Below are positions 29,766 to 31,625 of a stretch of DNA of 31,625 nucleotides, piece by piece; the first letter of the stretch is position 1, and each line of letters begins with the position of its first letter. The notes beneath the pieces were generated by a model, which was not told where the DNA came from, did not search any database, and was given only the letters and a program-made list of their open reading frames with translations. The stretch is from the NCBI GenBank assembly GCA_910585735.1, contig CAJUEU010000019.1, positions 1 to 31,625 on the forward strand. Reading direction: 5' to 3'. This DNA comes from an uncultured Oscillospiraceae bacterium. GTDB lineage: Bacteria; Bacillota; Clostridia; Oscillospirales; Oscillospiraceae. Position numbers and translations under genes: made by a program.

Positions 29766-31424
29766 TTATTTTTCATTCTGGATAGCTGTTCGGAGCGGTG
29801 GTATAAACTGCATCTTCCGGCTCACCACTCCAGGTAAGGTCGCCCTCCCCTTGGCGGTCTTCACGCCAAAGGCTTCCCGCAGAAGCTCCTCCGCCCCCTT
29901 ACCATGGCAGAGCACATCACTGTAGCCATTGGGGGTATCGGTGAGCAAGTAAAAAAGCATGGGCACCCCCTGCTCCCCCGCCGCCTCGGGAAGGTATGGC
30001 CGGAGCAGTTCTTCCGCCGCCTTCCGGGACTTTTCTGTCATAAAGTTGGCCTGGCCCACGCCAAAGCGGTTCTGCCCAAATTGAAAAATCTTAAAATCGG
30101 ACTGGAATACCTCGGCCGCCGTCCGTCCTGTAAGATCCCCGCCAGCCTCAAACATCTGCTCGGCGTACTGATCGATATCCTCTCCTGCCAGCTGAGCCAA
30201 GGTCTGGGCCGTAGCCACGTCCAACGGAGTACAGGTGGGTGAACGAAACTTTAAGGTGTCAGACAGGATAGCCGAAAGAAGCAGCCCGGCGATCTGCCGG
30301 GTCGGTGTCACCCCTTTCTCCTGACACATCTGGTAGATAATTGTGGCGGTACATCCCACAGGCACATTGCGAAAATACACAGGACTGTTGGTTTCCAGTG
30401 CGCCAATGCGGTGATGGTCAATAATCTCCAGGATCTCAGCCTGTTCGATACCATCCACCGCTTGGGTCTTCTCGTTGTGATCCACCAAGACGACCTTTTT
30501 GGACCGAAGATTCAAGAAGTTTCGGCGGGAGATCATACCACAATACTTCCCGTTTTCGTCCAGCACCGGGAAGTATTGGAGCCGGACACTTGCCATCACT
30601 CTCTCCACTTCCTCCAGAGGCGTGGTCAGGTCAAAACGAAGCAGGCCATCTTTCTTCATCAAGTGCCGCACAGGGGCAGCAGTGGACACCAGCCGCGCGG
30701 CGGCATATGTATCAAAGTGGGTCGCGATCACAGCACACCCCTTATCCCGGGCATAGCTCAAGATGGTATTAGGCACCACCGAGCCACAGCAGACCACTAT
30801 ACAGGCCGCTCCACTCTCAATGGCACAGAGCTGGACCTCGTAACGGTTGGAAAGCAGCACCAAATCGCCTGGCTGAATGACTCCATCCATCGCCTCTGGG
30901 CTGGTTCCGATATGAAGCTGCCCCTTCACGTGGGCATTGAGATCTCCCACCAGCAGCTTCCCCTCCAAGGTTGAAATAAGGTTGGCATAACCTGTGTTCG
31001 CAGCAGCCAGAATATTTGTATCCAGAAGATCCATATTGGCGTTGGCAATATCCTTCACCGAAATGACCCCCAGAAGGCTCTCCTCCCCATCGGTGACGCA
31101 GAGAGTATCCACCTCCACATCCCGCATGAGCGTCCAGGCAGCCCGGACACTCATCTCAGGGTCAATACCGGGCTCCCGGCGAATCTCCATGTCCCGAACC
31201 TGCGGACTCACATCGGTACAGACTGGCGGCGGCGCCACACCCAGGTGGCTCAAAACAAATTCGGTCTCCCGGTTCAGATGTCCCGCTCGGAAGGCTTCAT
31301 ACCTTACATCCCCGCCCCCCTGGTTCTTCAGCCATGCATAGGATAGGGCTGAGCATACGGAATCCGTGTCTGGATTTCGATGACCGATCACATAAATGGG
31401 ATGCTCTTTTTCATGGGTAGCCAT
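29766..31424 (-). CDS. ppaC: CBS/DRTGG-containing manganese-dependent inorganic pyrophosphatase (family II)
   Basis: A 552-residue enzyme that hydrolyses PPi to phosphate. The DHH catalytic domain is split by an insert: GHRNPDTDS (about 14-22) and then VDHNE (315-319) with DHH (336-338). The insert carries CBS (about 80-135), DRTGG (about 140-245) and a second CBS (about 250-305). The DHHA2 domain at the end has VSRKMQFIPPL (about 530-540). Family II enzymes with CBS domains are regulated by adenine nucleotides, and the DRTGG type also by diadenosine polyphosphates, so activity follows cell energy state. ATG 31424 follows AAGGGTGTGA by 5-6 nt; GTG 31433 is an alternative. It is transcribed alone. 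Confidence 0.95.
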   Translation of the reverse strand: MATHEKEHPIYVIGHRNPDTDSVCSALSYAWLKNQGGGDVRYEAFRAGHLNRETEFVLSHLGVAPPPVCTDVSPQVRDMEIRREPGIDPEMSVRAAWTLMRDVEVDTLCVTDGEESLLGVISVKDIANANMDLLDTNILAAANTGYANLISTLEGKLLVGDLNAHVKGQLHIGTSPEAMDGVIQPGDLVLLSNRYEVQLCAIESGAACIVVCCGSVVPNTILSYARDKGCAVIATHFDTYAAARLVSTAAPVRHLMKKDGLLRFDLTTPLEEVERVMASVRLQYFPVLDENGKYCGMISRRNFLNLRSKKVVLVDHNEKTQAVDGIEQAEILEIIDHHRIGALETNSPVYFRNVPVGCTATIIYQMCQEKGVTPTRQIAGLLLSAILSDTLKFRSPTCTPLDVATAQTLAQLAGEDIDQYAEQMFEAGGDLTGRTAAEVFQSDFKIFQFGQNRFGVGQANFMTEKSRKAAEELLRPYLPEAAGEQGVPMLFYLLTDTPNGYSDVLCHGKGAEELLREAFGVKTAKGRATLPGVVSRKMQFIPPLRTAIQNEK

Positions 31425-31452
31425 TGAACTCACACCCTTCCTTTTCTCTTGC

Positions 31453-31490
31453 TTTTCTCCCATTATAATGGGAGAAAAAGGCTTTGTCAA
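31453..31490 (-). promoter_or_regulatory. Consensus promoter with 26-bp palindrome at the -10
   Basis: TTGACA (31490-31485), 17 nt, TATAAT (31467-31462), all consensus. A perfect palindrome with arms TTTTCTCCCATTA (31453-31465) and its complement (31466-31478) is centred in the -10. Such symmetry argues for a dimeric repressor, which I cannot identify. Confidence 0.8.
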
Positions 31491-31534
31491 ACGAAAACAG
31501 CAAAGTCAAAAAAGCATTTTCTCGTTTCTAAAAG

Positions 31535-31564
31535 AAAAAAGACACCCGTAAAGGTGTCTTTTTT
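31535..31564. terminator. Bidirectional terminator by the tRNA gene
   Basis: GACACC (31541-31546) pairs with GGTGTC (31553-31558) around CGTAAA, with A6 before and T6 after, so it works on both strands. On minus it ends the tRNA-Ala transcript, upstream of the pyrophosphatase promoter. Confidence 0.88.
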
Positions 31565-31566
31565 CT

Positions 31567-31625
<59 letters not shown>

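Overview
The window reads as a chromosomal segment of a moderately GC-rich, anaerobic, spore-forming Firmicute of class Clostridia. An Oscillospiraceae-type gut organism close to Flavonifractor, Intestinimonas or Lawsonibacter is my inference from gene content and protein style; the genus is not proven. The indications are strong AGGAGG ribosome sites, HPr kinase, a CotF-type spore coat pair, an electron-bifurcating Nfn transhydrogenase, a 2-hydroxyacyl-CoA dehydratase activase system, RqcH with Mini-III, a CBS/DRTGG pyrophosphatase, and DUF6465, DUF4173 and DUF2975 proteins. I see no phage, insertion sequence, integrase or CRISPR array. This is mostly core genome with accessory transport and regulatory cassettes.

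Layout. Positions 1-230 hold the start of rpsB (minus) with its promoter and a structured leader. Next is hprK (minus, 235-1188) behind its own promoter. From 1281 to 4350 a minus-strand cluster reads PadR regulator, DUF1700 protein, glycine-repeat DUF4097 protein, an unknown protein, then two small coat proteins. It starts at a consensus promoter overlapped by a palindrome. From 4425 to 9242 a plus-strand operon encodes a 983-residue double-ATPase activase, a GNAT acetyltransferase and a 439-residue dehydratase-type protein. From 9250 to 11365 a TetR regulator and a two-gene ABC-2 exporter form a minus operon. A plus-strand GNAT follows (11521-12084).

From 12139 to 15912 come a DUF6465 protein, an unlisted 57-residue plus-strand ORF, and a four-gene minus operon (DUF2975, XRE regulator, DUF4173, unknown membrane protein). 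From 16064 to 18329 lies nfnAB. From 18472 to 22742 a five-gene minus cassette reads response regulator, ATPase, permease, permease, histidine kinase. The ATPase carries a Glu at the Q-loop position, as reported for lantibiotic self-protection ATPases, so the cassette is probably a peptide-antibiotic sensing and export module. Then come mrnC-rqcH (minus), a MATE exporter (minus), and a divergent 952-residue cysteine-rich Sel1-repeat protein (plus). The window ends with a CBS/DRTGG inorganic pyrophosphatase (minus) behind a consensus promoter centred in a 26-bp perfect palindrome, and a partial tRNA-Ala(GGC).

Most promising leads: the palindromic operator on the pyrophosphatase promoter; the giant Cys-rich Sel1 protein with an N-terminal zinc ribbon and an unusual leader; the split activase/dehydratase operon interrupted by an acetyltransferase; and the E-loop ABC/two-component cassette. 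All domain names come from reading the protein sequences, not from a search.
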